64,000 nucleotides of DNA, from NCBI RefSeq assembly GCF_037327425.1, contig NZ_CP147846.1, forward strand, positions 4,650,001 to 4,714,000. The letters run 5' to 3'. This document shows, one piece after another, positions 1-8,061 of this stretch. Position 1 is the stretch's first letter, and each line of letters opens with the position of its first letter. The translations under genes were made by a program, and so were the position numbers. Origin of the DNA: Rhodococcus sovatensis. GTDB taxonomy: Bacteria > Actinomycetota > Actinomycetes > Mycobacteriales > Mycobacteriaceae. A model generated the notes under the pieces. The model saw only the letters and a program-made list of their open reading frames with translations, was not told the DNA's origin and ran no database searches.

Positions 1-343
1 GGCCGAGCTGGACGAGCCGAAGAAGGTTGTCGGCCGGCACGAAGCACCTGCAGGTTCGGCTCCCTTCGAAGGACTCAGCACCGACGCACGCGATCGACTG
101 CTGAACCTCCTCCTGCCGGAGCCGAAGGACACCCTCGAAGCACTCGACCAAGCGGAAGCCATCCGCAGCGAGGTCGTCGCGCTCCAACACGAACTCGACG
201 CCAAGATGCTCGACTTCGACGCAGTGTGCGAGCGGCTCCGGCGGCTCGGGCTCAGCGAAAACCAGATCGCTCGGGTGCTCGGTGACGCGCACGTTCCCGA
301 TCCGCACCAGCAGTTCGTGAACTCGGGCCTCAACGTGAACTAG
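1..343 (+). CDS. C-terminal part of a hypothetical protein
   Basis: An open frame enters from the left edge (codons start at base 2) and stops at TAG 341-343, giving about 113 residues. The visible part is acidic and mostly helical. It has a leucine- and charge-rich stretch in the middle that could form a short coiled coil, then an RRLGLSENQIARVLG segment that resembles the second half of a helix-turn-helix. I do not recognise the family. The start lies outside the window. It is followed by about 60 bp of spacer and then the palindromic repeat array. That it is coding is supported by the uninterrupted frame and typical high-GC codon use; its function is unknown. Confidence 0.6.
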   Translation, partial: AELDEPKKVVGRHEAPAGSAPFEGLSTDARDRLLNLLLPEPKDTLEALDQAEAIRSEVVALQHELDAKMLDFDAVCERLRRLGLSENQIARVLGDAHVPDPHQQFVNSGLNVN

Positions 344-409
344 GTCCGCCGACGCCGACGGCCCGCACACCTCGTGTACGGGCCATCGGCGGTTTCGGGG
401 GCCGGGGTT

Positions 410-558
410 CTGGACCGAATGGCTGTTTCGGTCACCTTGGGTGTGACCGACTGTCTGTTTCGGTCACTTCAGGGGAGCGAATGGCTAGTTCGGTCACTCT
501 GAGTGTGCGACTGTCTCATTCGGTCACTTCAGGAGAGCGACTGTCTCATTCGGTCACC
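410..558 (+). repeat. Tandem array 1 of a 30-bp palindromic repeat
   Basis: Five units share a 20-bp core close to CGAATGTCTCATTCGGTCAC separated by about 10-bp spacers. The cores end with TCAC at 435, 467, 497, 527 and 557, so the period is 32, 30, 30 and 30 bp. Several cores contain arms of the type ACCGAA...TTCGGT and can form a short hairpin. The spacer TCTGAGTGTG and the unit after it recur in array 2 near 48.4 kb. It lies between the 3' end of the left-edge gene and the 3' end of gabD2. It is not a CRISPR: the spacers are too short and similar to one another. Confidence 0.85.
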
Positions 559-592
559 TTGACGCGCACCGTGCACCCCAGGGCGAGCGGAC

Positions 593-2146
593 CTACCGTC
601 CTGGGATGTACTTGAGCGCCTTCACGAACGGCGGCATGATCTTCGCCCACATCTTCGGCGGCAGTCCACGCGGTCCGCCGAGGTTGAGCAGGCGCGTCGT
701 AGCGATAGTCTGCGACTCGGCGTACTTGAGCAACCCGTCGGCACCGTGGCGACGGCCCATTCCGGAGACACCCATCCCGCCCATCGGCGCAGCGGTCGTT
801 CCCCACGCAGGCGCGTAACCCTCGTCGACGTTGACGGTTCCCGAGTGCAAACGTGCCGCGATGGCTTCACCTTGCGCTTTGGTCTTCGCCCAGACGCTGG
901 CATTGAGCCCGTACTCGGTGTCGTTGGCCTTGGCGATCGCTTCCTCGACATCGGCGACAGGATAGATCGACACGAGGGGCCCGAAGGTCTCTTCGGCGGC
1001 ACAGTCCATGTCGGCAGACACCCCGGTCAACACGGTCGGCTCGAAGAACAACGGACCGATGTCGGGACGTGCGTGTCCTCCGGCGACGACCGTGGCGCCC
1101 TTCACCTTCGCGTCGTCTACGTGCGCAGAAATCACCTTGACCTGGTTCTCGGAAATCAGGCTGCCCATCTCGATGCCGAACTCGTAGTCTGCGCCGAGGG
1201 TCATGTTGCGCACACGCTCGCCGAATTTCGCTGTGAACTCAGCGGCAATGGACTGCTCGACGTAGATTCGTTCGATCGAGATACACAGCTGTCCGGAGTT
1301 GGAGAAGCAGGCGCGCACTGCGGCGTCGGACACTTCGCGGAGGTTGGCGCCTTCGGCGACGATCATGGCGTTCTTGCCACCGAGCTCAGCGGAGAAGCCG
1401 ATCAGTCGGCGACCGGCCTGCTCGGCGAGGAGCTGCCCGGTAGCGGTGGAGCCGGTGAACATGACGTACTCGGTGTTTTCGACGATCGCGGTGCCGACGA
1501 CAGTTCCCGGTCCCGGCACGACAGCGAACAAGTCGCGCGGCAACCCCGCCTTGTACAAGAGTTCGACGACGGCGAGAGCACAATACGGCGTCTGGGAATC
1601 GGGCTTGAGAACGACACCGTTGCCGGCAAGCAGCGCCGGAATGGCGTCGGACACCGCGAGGGTCATCGGGTAGTTCCACGGCGAAATGATGCCGACGATG
1701 CCCTTCGGCTGGTACCTCACGGTGGTCTTCGTCAACACCGGAAGCATTCCGGTCACACGCTTGGGTGCGAGCAGTTTGGCGGCGGTGCGGGCGTAGTGCC
1801 GCGCCGTCATCGCGATGTCGAGCACTTCCTCCTGCGCCGCAGAGCGGGACTTTCCGGTCTCGGCCTGCGCCATGTCCATCAGTTCGCCGCGGTGCGCGAG
1901 CACCAGATCGCGGTACCGATGGAAGATTTCCGCACGATCGGCGACCGAACGCTTGGCCCACGCCTTCTGTGCGACGCGAGCGCGGGCGATGGCGTCGTCG
2001 ACGTCCTCAGCGGTGCCGACGGGGATGGTAGCGAGCTCCTTGCCGGTGAACACCTCCGCGATGGTCTTCGTCGGCCGAGCATCGGCGTCCGCAATGGCAA
2101 TCAGATCGGCGAGTCGCGAGAAGGTCGCAGCGCTCGGAGCTGGCAT
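593..2146 (-). CDS. gabD2: Succinate-semialdehyde dehydrogenase, GabD2 type
   Basis: 517 aa, aldehyde dehydrogenase superfamily, close in length and sequence to the mycobacterial GabD2 family (about 518 aa). The expected role is NAD(P)-dependent oxidation of succinate semialdehyde to succinate in the cytoplasm, feeding the TCA cycle from GABA or an alpha-ketoglutarate bypass. Visible motifs are SPWNYP (near 154), VLKPDSQTP in the cofactor pocket, general-base Glu in ELGGKN (about 253) and nucleophilic Cys in NSGQLCIS (about 287). ATG at 2144-2146. The gene stands alone; IS110 copy A lies about 110 bp upstream and could carry away or replace part of its promoter. Family call is firm; substrate is by homology. 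Confidence 0.9.
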   Translation of the reverse strand: MPAPSAATFSRLADLIAIADADARPTKTIAEVFTGKELATIPVGTAEDVDDAIARARVAQKAWAKRSVADRAEIFHRYRDLVLAHRGELMDMAQAETGKSRSAAQEEVLDIAMTARHYARTAAKLLAPKRVTGMLPVLTKTTVRYQPKGIVGIISPWNYPMTLAVSDAIPALLAGNGVVLKPDSQTPYCALAVVELLYKAGLPRDLFAVVPGPGTVVGTAIVENTEYVMFTGSTATGQLLAEQAGRRLIGFSAELGGKNAMIVAEGANLREVSDAAVRACFSNSGQLCISIERIYVEQSIAAEFTAKFGERVRNMTLGADYEFGIEMGSLISENQVKVISAHVDDAKVKGATVVAGGHARPDIGPLFFEPTVLTGVSADMDCAAEETFGPLVSIYPVADVEEAIAKANDTEYGLNASVWAKTKAQGEAIAARLHSGTVNVDEGYAPAWGTTAAPMGGMGVSGMGRRHGADGLLKYAESQTIATTRLLNLGGPRGLPPKMWAKIMPPFVKALKYIPGR

Positions 2147-2272
2147 TTCATACCCCTACTGGTGAGTAGTTCTTGGAGTTACAGACAACCTACCCCCTCC
2201 GTGGCTGGGATCACAGGGGCGTTCGGTTCTTCCATGCCGTGCGCCCCGCACCGAATGATGCTCCTATGTTTG

Positions 2273-3340
2273 TCAACCGTGCTGTGGGTGTACAAGTAGG
2301 CCGAATACTTCGCGGGCTATGGCACGTTTGAGGCAGCGCATAATTTCGCGTGGTGTTTTGCCTTCTGCCAGTCGACGGTCGCGGTAGCGCTTGGTTCGTT
2401 CGTCGCTGCGTAATCGGACCAGGGCGATGATGTAGAGAGCGCGGTTGGCTTGACGGTCGCCTCCGCGGTTGAGTCGGTGTCGGTGCGTTCGACCTGAGGA
2501 CGCCTGGATCGGTGCGACACCGCACAGGTGCGCAAAGGCTGCTTCTGTGGTGATGCGATCCGGATTGTCGCCGACGGTGATCAGCAACTGAGCCGCGGTG
2601 TTGACACCGATGCCGAATCGAGCGAGGAGCTGGGGTGCGTGTTCGGCGACGAGTGCTTCGATGTGTTTGGTGAGGTCGCGTTCTTCGGTGGTCAAACTGT
2701 CGATTCGGATCGCAATCGTTCGCAGCGCGTTCTGCACGGCTTCGTCGAGTGTGAGAACTCTGTGGGTAGCGGGCGCGAATCGTCTACAGGTGGCGAACAG
2801 GACCGCATCGGTGAGGTCTCGAAGCTCGGTGCGAATACGGTCGGGGGCGTTGACGATCATCGACTTCAATTGGGTGATTGCTTCGGCACGCGACTTCACA
2901 CAGGAGTGACGTGCGTTGTGCAGGAAACGAATTGCTTCGACATTGCCGTCATGCGCTTTGGGTGTCGTGGTGGCTTTTCCGGTCAGCGCAGCGCGTGCGG
3001 CCGAACGCGCATCGATCGGATCGGATTTGCCCTGGGCTCGGCGCGCACGACGGTCAGGGCGGTCGACGTCGACGACCTCTACCTCGGCGTTGTGCAATGC
3101 GGTCGCCAACGTCGATCCGTAGCTTCCGGTTCCTTCCACTCCGACACGTTCGACAGTGCCCGCCGCGGTGATCCAGGCGATCAACTCGGTGACACCGGCA
3201 GCGGTGCTGGCGAACTCTCGGTCGTCGAGGTCACGTCCGAGGTGGTCGGTGAGTGCGACGTGGTGCGTGTCCTTATGAGTGTCGACGCCGACGAAGATGC
3301 GGGCGCTGACATCGGGCAGGTTTTCGGTCATGCTGGTCAT
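2273..3340 (-). CDS. IS110-family DEDD transposase (copy A)
   Basis: 355 aa from an ATG at 3340 preceded by AAGGGG; an upstream in-frame GTG at 3367 is possible but has no ribosome site. The N-terminal RuvC-like DEDD domain shows FVGVDTHKD (D20), GVEGTGSYG (E69) and the SDPIDAR stretch (D107/D110). The C-terminal Transposase_20 domain holds the family's conserved serine region, IQASSGRT. The translated sequence is identical to copy B. Known role of the family: RNA-guided recombinase acting with a bridge RNA transcribed from the element's own non-coding end. Appears intact. Confidence 0.93.
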   Translation of the reverse strand: MTSMTENLPDVSARIFVGVDTHKDTHHVALTDHLGRDLDDREFASTAAGVTELIAWITAAGTVERVGVEGTGSYGSTLATALHNAEVEVVDVDRPDRRARRAQGKSDPIDARSAARAALTGKATTTPKAHDGNVEAIRFLHNARHSCVKSRAEAITQLKSMIVNAPDRIRTELRDLTDAVLFATCRRFAPATHRVLTLDEAVQNALRTIAIRIDSLTTEERDLTKHIEALVAEHAPQLLARFGIGVNTAAQLLITVGDNPDRITTEAAFAHLCGVAPIQASSGRTHRHRLNRGGDRQANRALYIIALVRLRSDERTKRYRDRRLAEGKTPREIMRCLKRAIAREVFGLLVHPQHG

Positions 3341-3578
3341 GGCTATCCCCTTCGAGGTGGAGGCCACGCACCGGCCGGGCGGCGGACAAGACTGTGATGG
3401 GACTCTTTGGACAGGCTCCTATGAGGTCACTTCGCCCACCGGTCGCGTGTGTGTACAACCGCCAGTGAGATGGGGCCGACACATCATTCGTAGGACAGTC
3501 TGAGACGTCGGTCTGTTTCAGAGTCAGGCCCAACTCACTGGAGAAGTCCAGTATCAACCGGACACACCCATACTCACA
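3341..3578 (-). ncRNA. Candidate IS110 bridge-RNA region, copy A
   Basis: The 238 nt between the element's left end and the transposase ATG hold no convincing gene. In IS110-group elements this upstream non-coding end is where the bridge RNA that pairs with target and donor is encoded. The copy-B counterpart differs by one G. I see short self-complementary stretches (for example GACTCTGAAACAGAC near the distal end, which also resembles the target repeat) but have not folded it. The location is observed; the RNA itself is inferred from family knowledge. Confidence 0.4.
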
Positions 3579-3681
3579 GTCTCTTTCGGTCACCCCGGCC
3601 CCCGAACGCGCGGGTTGCAGCCAAAGCACGCGTTGCAACTTGCGCGCTCGCTTGGAACGTGCGCGCGGCGTCCCCCGCCGC

Positions 3682-3700
3682 ACCGAATGTCTCATTCGGT
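3682..3700. repeat. Solitary palindromic repeat unit
   Basis: Perfect 8-bp arms ACCGAATG and CATTCGGT around TCT, followed by CAC. This is the same core as the arrays at 0.4, 48.3 and 50.1 kb. It lies between IS110 copy A and the lipase gene, so it is one more remnant of the repeat field in which the element landed. Confidence 0.8.
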
Positions 3701-3837
3701 CACCTGGCCGCAACACCGCAACACCGCAGCACCCCGACCCCACGCTCCAGGGAGACTCTTGCCACATATGGCACGATGGGACTCGGTCTTTCCTAGGCGT
3801 CGGGGCGCTCTAGACGAAGCAGGGTGGGTTTGTCAGC

Positions 3838-5055
3838 GTGAAAAGCACAGTGCGCACGACGATCGTTCTTTCAGGCGCGGCAGCACTTATGGTCGCATTG
3901 GCTCCGTGGGCACAGGCCGACCCCATTGGCGATCTCGTCGCTCCGCCGACTGATCCTGCCGCCTACCTCCCCACCCCTCTCGGTGACCCGTGGTTCGCTC
4001 CGCCTGCGGGATTCGAAGCTCAGGCTCCAGGAACGGTCTTGAACACGAGAGGTGTTGCAGTACAACCAGGTACGACGTCCACGCAGCTGCTGTTCCGGTC
4101 GACCGATTCGAAGAACAACCCAATCGCCGCGGCGACGACCGTCATCGTTCCCGACGCGCCGTGGACGGGTGGAGGACAGCGTCCGGTCGTCGCGTACAAC
4201 GAGGCGACGGATTCACTCGGCAGTGCGTGCGCACCGTCGTCGACGCTGCCGCGAGGTACCAACAAGGAAATCGATCGGATTCAAGATTTGTTGGGTCGGG
4301 GCTATGCTGTCGTCGCCACCGATTATCAAGGTCCGCGTCAGGCGTACTCGGCAGGCCTCGTGTCCGGCCACACCGTGCTCGACGGGTTGCGGGCATCCCA
4401 CAGTGCAGGAGTCGCGCCCGACGCACCGGTCGCAATCACCGGCTACTCCGGTGGAGCTATCGCGTCGGGCTGGGCAGCGCAGTTGGCGCCCACGTACGCG
4501 CCCGAGTTGAACATCGTCGGTGTCGCGTTCGGTGGCCCTCCCACCGACTACAAGATTCTGCAGCGCTCGCTGAACGGCGGAATCGGGTCCGGTCTGTTCA
4601 CGGCAGCGACCATCGGGCTGAGCCGGGAGTACCCGGAGATGCGTTCACTGGCCAACGACAACGGAAAGCGACTGGCACTCGTGCAGAAGGACCAATGCGT
4701 CGACGTGCTGTCCTACAGCGGACTGCTGCTGTTCGATCAGCAGAATCTGTCGAACGTTCCGAACGTGTTCGATCACCCCATCACTCGGGCCGTGGTCGAA
4801 GAGAATCGAATGGGACAGATCAAGCCCGAGGCACCGATCTACATCTACCAGGGCCTGCAGGACTTCCTCATTCCCAAGGAAGGCGCGGAGGCTGTCCAGG
4901 ACCAGTGGTGTGCGATGGGCGCTTCGGTCCATTTGGAGGAGATCCCTGGTGACCACACGGGCGCCGAGAACGGCGGCAGGCCCGGTGCATTCGACTGGAT
5001 CTCGCAGCGCCTCGCCGGCGCCCCTGCCGAAGGATGCGAACGAGTCGTTCGCTGA
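3838..5055 (+). CDS. Secreted triacylglycerol lipase (LIP family)
   Basis: 405 aa, resembling actinobacterial secretory lipases of the LIP family (alpha/beta hydrolase). Residues 1-27 form a Sec signal peptide (KSTVR n-region, hydrophobic core, cleavage near AQA-DP). The nucleophile elbow is GYSGG (Ser about 204), and late HxG-type sequence (PGDHTGAEN) probably supplies the histidine; D in YQGLQDFLIP is a candidate acid. Expected role: extracellular hydrolysis of acylglycerols. Start is GTG 3838 with only a weak purine stretch upstream. It stands in a single-gene unit; the MerR gene follows after 36 bp and may be co-transcribed. Confidence 0.85.
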   Translation: MKSTVRTTIVLSGAAALMVALAPWAQADPIGDLVAPPTDPAAYLPTPLGDPWFAPPAGFEAQAPGTVLNTRGVAVQPGTTSTQLLFRSTDSKNNPIAAATTVIVPDAPWTGGGQRPVVAYNEATDSLGSACAPSSTLPRGTNKEIDRIQDLLGRGYAVVATDYQGPRQAYSAGLVSGHTVLDGLRASHSAGVAPDAPVAITGYSGGAIASGWAAQLAPTYAPELNIVGVAFGGPPTDYKILQRSLNGGIGSGLFTAATIGLSREYPEMRSLANDNGKRLALVQKDQCVDVLSYSGLLLFDQQNLSNVPNVFDHPITRAVVEENRMGQIKPEAPIYIYQGLQDFLIPKEGAEAVQDQWCAMGASVHLEEIPGDHTGAENGGRPGAFDWISQRLAGAPAEGCERVVR

Positions 5056-5091
5056 CAAGACTTGACCCTCACGCCACGGGAGGTACCACTG

Positions 5092-5868
5092 TTGTCTTCT
5101 GTGAGCGATTCAGAGGGAATGAAGGTGGGCGAAGTGTCCCGCCTCGTCGGGATCAGCGTCCGGACATTGCACCACTACGACGAGATCGGGCTCGTGGTGC
5201 CGTCCGGGCGGACCCCGAAGGGTTACCGCAGCTACTCGTCGGCCGACGTCGAGCGACTGCACCAGGTGTTGACGTACCGCGAACTCGGTTTCGTGTTGGA
5301 CGACATAGCCACCCTCCTCGATGATCCGACCGTCGATGCAATGGCGCACCTGCAGCGTCAACGTGCATTGCTGGATACGCGGATCGATCGCTTGCATCAG
5401 ATGGCTGCGGCCGTGGACAAAATGATGGAGGCGAAGAAAATGGGAATTCAATTGACCCCGGAAGAACAGCGTGAGGTGTTCGGCGACAACTGGCTCGGCG
5501 ACGAGTACGCCGAGGAGGCAGAGGAGCGCTGGGGCGAGACCGAGGCGTGGAAGCAATCGCAGACACGCACCGCCTCGTTCACCAAGGACGACTGGAAGCG
5601 CATCAAGTCCGAAACCGACGCGTTGGAGGCCGATTTCGCGGCGGCGATGACGTCCGGTGTACCTGCCGACTCCGAACAAGCAGCGGTACTCGCCGAACGA
5701 CACCGCGCCGGCATCGAGCAGCACTACGACTGCGGCTACGAGATGCACGTCTGCCTGGCGGAGATGTACATCGCCGACGAGCGGTTCACCAAGCACTACG
5801 ACGACGTAGCGCCGGGGCTCGCGCAGTATGTACGTGACGCCATCGTCGCCAACGCCGAAGGCAAGTAG
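5092..5868 (+). CDS. MerR-family regulator with TipAS-like domain
   Basis: 258 aa. Residues about 10-80 are a MerR winged helix (KVGEVSRLVGISVRTLHHYD), followed by a coiled-coil dimer helix (DTRIDRLHQMAAAVDKMMEAKK). The C-terminal half is a TipAS antibiotic-recognition domain, with W and H residues typical of that fold (ERWGETEAW, QHYDCGYEMH). Such proteins bind thiopeptide-like drugs and activate their own or efflux promoters. I chose TTG 5092 because GGGAGG at 5078-5083 is well spaced; an upstream TTG at 5062 and GTG at 5101 are alternatives. A strong 19-bp stem-loop follows the stop. Confidence 0.85.
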   Translation: MSSVSDSEGMKVGEVSRLVGISVRTLHHYDEIGLVVPSGRTPKGYRSYSSADVERLHQVLTYRELGFVLDDIATLLDDPTVDAMAHLQRQRALLDTRIDRLHQMAAAVDKMMEAKKMGIQLTPEEQREVFGDNWLGDEYAEEAEERWGETEAWKQSQTRTASFTKDDWKRIKSETDALEADFAAAMTSGVPADSEQAAVLAERHRAGIEQHYDCGYEMHVCLAEMYIADERFTKHYDDVAPGLAQYVRDAIVANAEGK

Positions 5869-5869
5869 G

Positions 5870-5930
5870 CGATCTACTCCCCGGTTGTGCGTCTCTCGCG
5901 ACTGCAACCGAACAACCGGGGAGTAGATCG
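5870..5930. terminator. 19-bp perfect inverted repeat after the MerR gene
   Basis: Arms CGATCTACTCCCCGGTTGT (5870-5888) and its exact complement (5912-5930) enclose a 23-nt loop, starting 1 nt after the MerR stop codon. There is no T-run, so it fits a high-GC transcript-end hairpin rather than a classic intrinsic terminator. Confidence 0.6.
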
Positions 5931-5945
5931 ATCTGTCACTGGCCA

Positions 5946-5969
5946 AAGTACTCACCCGGGTGAATACTT
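5946..5969. promoter_or_regulatory. 24-bp palindrome before the DUF4126-like gene
   Basis: AAGTACTCACCC followed directly by GGGTGAATACTT: two 12-bp half-sites with one mismatched pair. It overlaps the upstream GTG (5960) of the next gene, which favours the later ATG and suggests an operator or promoter element. The binding protein is not known. Confidence 0.4.
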
Positions 5970-5974
5970 CGAAG

Positions 5975-6424
5975 ATGACTCCGACGCTGCGCTCGGCCAT
6001 GCTGTCCGCTTCCATCGGCAAGGCGAGCGGCCTGCGCAGCTCGGTCGGCATCTCCGTCGGGCTGCTCACGTGGTTCGAAGGAAGCGACCGCGAGCGTCTC
6101 GCCGCGGGGGCCTCGGCCGTCGTCACTGCAGGCGAACTCGTCATGGACAAACTGCCGACGACGCCATCGCGGCTCAGCCCGCCCGCACTCGGCGGCCGGA
6201 TCGCGGTGGGAAGTGGCGCAGCGTTCGTCGTTGCCCGACGCCGCGGCGACGACCCGATCCCGGCGGCCGTCATCGGCGGGCTCTCGGCGATCGCGGCATC
6301 GTATGCAGGTCACGCGTACCGCGTTTGGGCGTCGAAGCAGGTACCACCTATTGCGGCCGCGCTGGTCGAGGACGCAGTGGCGTTGTCGATCGGCGCCGTC
6401 GTCCTGCATGAGGTGAGGGCGTAA
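5975..6424 (+). CDS. DUF4126-like membrane protein
   Basis: 149 aa. The sequence runs as a short N-terminal GLRS segment, an ELVMDKLP block near the middle and a PIPAAVIGGLSAIAAS hydrophobic segment, then a PPIAAALVEDAVAL end. This order resembles DUF4126 inner-membrane proteins of unknown function. About three hydrophobic helices are present. An in-frame GTG at 5960 would add five residues but lies inside a palindrome. It is followed by a DUF5313 gene 10 bp downstream and then rraA, probably one transcript. No function is proposed. Confidence 0.6.
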   Translation: MTPTLRSAMLSASIGKASGLRSSVGISVGLLTWFEGSDRERLAAGASAVVTAGELVMDKLPTTPSRLSPPALGGRIAVGSGAAFVVARRRGDDPIPAAVIGGLSAIAASYAGHAYRVWASKQVPPIAAALVEDAVALSIGAVVLHEVRA

Positions 6425-6434
6425 AGTCCGCGGT

Positions 6435-6806
6435 ATGAAGCCGACGTTCTGGCAGTACTTGGGGTACCAGTTCGGCCGAGTTCTGCCCGCGTCGATGCAG
6501 GACTGGGTACGTGAGGACCTCGTCGGCAACGGGGCTCAGGCGCGATATCTGGTTCGGTTCACGCTGCCGGTCATTCCGCTGCTGTCACTCTTCTTGCTCG
6601 TTCCCGGACCGCTGTGGATCGGCCTGGCGATGATGGCACTGCTGTTCATTCCGCTCGTCTACTTCGCGATCGCGCTGATGAACGTCTACCGTCGGCACCG
6701 CCTGCTCATCCATGACCTCGATCCGCAGCTGCTCAATGCGAACACTCAGGCCAAGCTGGACCGCACCCGCGACGAGTACGAGAGGCGCCACGGACGGCTC
6801 GACTAA
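6435..6806 (+). CDS. DUF5313 family small membrane protein
   Basis: 123 aa, resembling the actinobacterial DUF5313 family: KPTFWQYLGYQFGRVLP at the N-terminus, two strongly hydrophobic helices (about residues 45-62 and 65-85), and a charged cytoplasmic tail (NTQAKLDRTRDEYERRHG). Function is unknown in the family. ATG 6435; 10 bp separate it from both the upstream DUF4126-like gene and downstream rraA, so the three probably form one operon. Confidence 0.75.
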   Translation: MKPTFWQYLGYQFGRVLPASMQDWVREDLVGNGAQARYLVRFTLPVIPLLSLFLLVPGPLWIGLAMMALLFIPLVYFAIALMNVYRRHRLLIHDLDPQLLNANTQAKLDRTRDEYERRHGRLD

Positions 6807-6816
6807 GCTCTCGTCC

Positions 6817-7293
6817 ATGACTTCCGTCGAATTCAAGGCAACCGCAGACCTGGCCGACGAGATCGGGCCCGGAATCCGAAGCTGCGATACACAATTCATC
6901 CAGTTCGGAAAGAACTCCGAGTTCGCGGGACCGATCACCACGATCAAGTGTTTCCAGGACAACCTGCTGGTCAAGCAGACCCTGGGCGAGCCAGGCAACG
7001 GTGGGGTACTCGTCGTGGACGGCGATGCGAGTATTCACACAGCGCTGGTCGGTGACATCATCGCAGGTAGAGGCGTTACCAACGGCTGGGCGGGCGTCAT
7101 CGTCAACGGCGCGATCCGCGATTCGGCGATCCTGCGAACCCTGGACATCGGCGTCAAAGCACTCGGCACCAACCCTCGCAAGAGCACGCAAACCGGATCC
7201 GGCGAGAAGAACGTGCCCGTCGAAATCGGTGGCATCACCTTCAACCCAGGCGAGATCGTCTACAGCGATTCCGACGGAGTGGTCGTCGTCTAG
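6817..7293 (+). CDS. rraA: RraA-like protein (RNase E regulator / HMG aldolase family)
   Basis: 158 aa, a full-length RraA-fold protein: DLADEIG at the N-terminus, FAGPITTIKC, GGVLVVDGD, the GWAGVIVNGAIRDSAIL core with the conserved Arg-Asp, and VPVEIGGITFNPGEIVYSDSDG. Members either inhibit RNase E or are divalent-metal 4-hydroxy-4-methyl-2-oxoglutarate / oxaloacetate aldolases, and sequence alone does not separate the two. ATG at 6817, 10 nt after the DUF5313 stop. The gene ends just before a dispersed palindrome shared with the convergent yoaK-like gene. Confidence 0.88.
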   Translation: MTSVEFKATADLADEIGPGIRSCDTQFIQFGKNSEFAGPITTIKCFQDNLLVKQTLGEPGNGGVLVVDGDASIHTALVGDIIAGRGVTNGWAGVIVNGAIRDSAILRTLDIGVKALGTNPRKSTQTGSGEKNVPVEIGGITFNPGEIVYSDSDGVVVV

Positions 7294-7305
7294 CGGTCCC
7301 CGCCC

Positions 7306-7349
7306 AGTGGCGCGGTTAAGTGCACCAGAGGACACTCAACCGTGCCACT
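7306..7349. repeat. Dispersed 45-bp palindrome, copy 1
   Basis: Left arm AGTGGCGCGGTTAAGTG and right arm CACTCAACCGTGCCACT, with two G-U-type mismatches. It lies between convergent rraA and the YoaK-like gene. The right end supplies the YoaK-like stop codon (TAG in TAGTGG on the minus strand). See copies at 11733, 15807, 38369 and 61331. Confidence 0.8.
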
Positions 7350-8061
7350 AGGCGAGCGGATGCCGAACCCGAGGCACCCCGCGCCACTCGTCGAACATGA
7401 ACAGCGCCAACGCAACCACCAACATTCCCGACGCCACCCACGCGGCTCCCGTGTCGAGCATTCTCACCATCACGGCTCCGAGCACTGCACCGCCGAGGAA
7501 ACCCGCGATGACAGATCCGAAGTTGATTGCCCGCGCCCCTGCCGCTTTGTCTCCGTCCGTGACCCGATGAAACACCGCCTGCGACAGGCTGCGCAGATTG
7601 CCGGTCGTCATCGTGGTGCTGAACGCCTGGTCCACCAGCACCCGGAACGTCGTCACCTGCAATGCGGCAACGAATGAAATAGAGATCGTGACAACAGCAT
7701 TGGGTACCGACAGTGGGACGAAGCCGACAAGTGCGATCACGACGATCTCGATCACGAGCACTGCGCGGACCGGTCGCTTCACGATCCGTGCGACAGCTGG
7801 CCTCGATACGACCTCCGCGGTGAAGACGCCGAGCGCGAACGCGACCAGCGGAGGTAGGTACCCCATCGCCGACCGCCACTGACCTGACGCGATGTCGATT
7901 CCGAACAACACCACGTTAGCGGTCTGCGCATTCGCGAATACGCCGTCGCGAGTCATGAACGTGTAGACGTCCACGAATCCACCGACAGCGGCGAGCAGCA
8001 CTCCGAGACGAACCGACTCCGAGGTCACCACCACGTTGCGAGGATTCGGCGCCTCCGTCAT
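7348..8061 (-). CDS. YoaK-family (DUF1275) membrane protein
   Basis: 237 aa with about six hydrophobic helices, starting MTEAPNPRN and running through GGFVDVYTFMTRDGVFANAQTANVV, which is the DUF1275/YoaK signature region. The NFGSVIAGFLGGAVLGA stretch also fits. Family members are inner-membrane proteins of uncertain transport function. ATG 8061 overlaps the stop codon of the upstream ArsR gene (TGATG), so the two are translationally coupled and the ArsR protein probably controls it. Confidence 0.85.
   Translation of the reverse strand: MTEAPNPRNVVVTSESVRLGVLLAAVGGFVDVYTFMTRDGVFANAQTANVVLFGIDIASGQWRSAMGYLPPLVAFALGVFTAEVVSRPAVARIVKRPVRAVLVIEIVVIALVGFVPLSVPNAVVTISISFVAALQVTTFRVLVDQAFSTTMTTGNLRSLSQAVFHRVTDGDKAAGARAINFGSVIAGFLGGAVLGAVMVRMLDTGAAWVASGMLVVALALFMFDEWRGVPRVRHPLA

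Larger units (their letters stand above)
2257..3578 (-). mobile_element. IS110-family insertion sequence, copy A
   Basis: 1322 bp, matching copy B at 50280-51602 in inverted orientation. The only difference I found is one G missing from a G-run in the leader (GGG here, GGGG in B). There are no terminal inverted repeats, as usual in this family. The ends were placed by comparing the flanks with an uninterrupted repeat at 48321-48346. In transposase orientation the left flank is GTGACCGAAAGAGAC and the right flank ATTCGGTGCGG, so it sits between the arms of an imperfect palindrome. End placement is uncertain by 2-3 bp because the flanks share bases with the element. Confidence 0.88.

Noticed and set aside
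410..558. CRISPR-like appearance of the periodic array
   Set aside because: Spacers are only ~10 bp, related to each other, and no cas genes are near.
746..2299. 517-codon plus-strand frame opposite gabD2
   Set aside because: Antisense shadow of a well-supported aldehyde dehydrogenase; no domain in its translation.
2528..3397. 289-codon frame antisense to the IS110 transposase (and its copy at 50462-51331)
   Set aside because: Shadow of the transposase; conserved between copies only because the DNA is the same.
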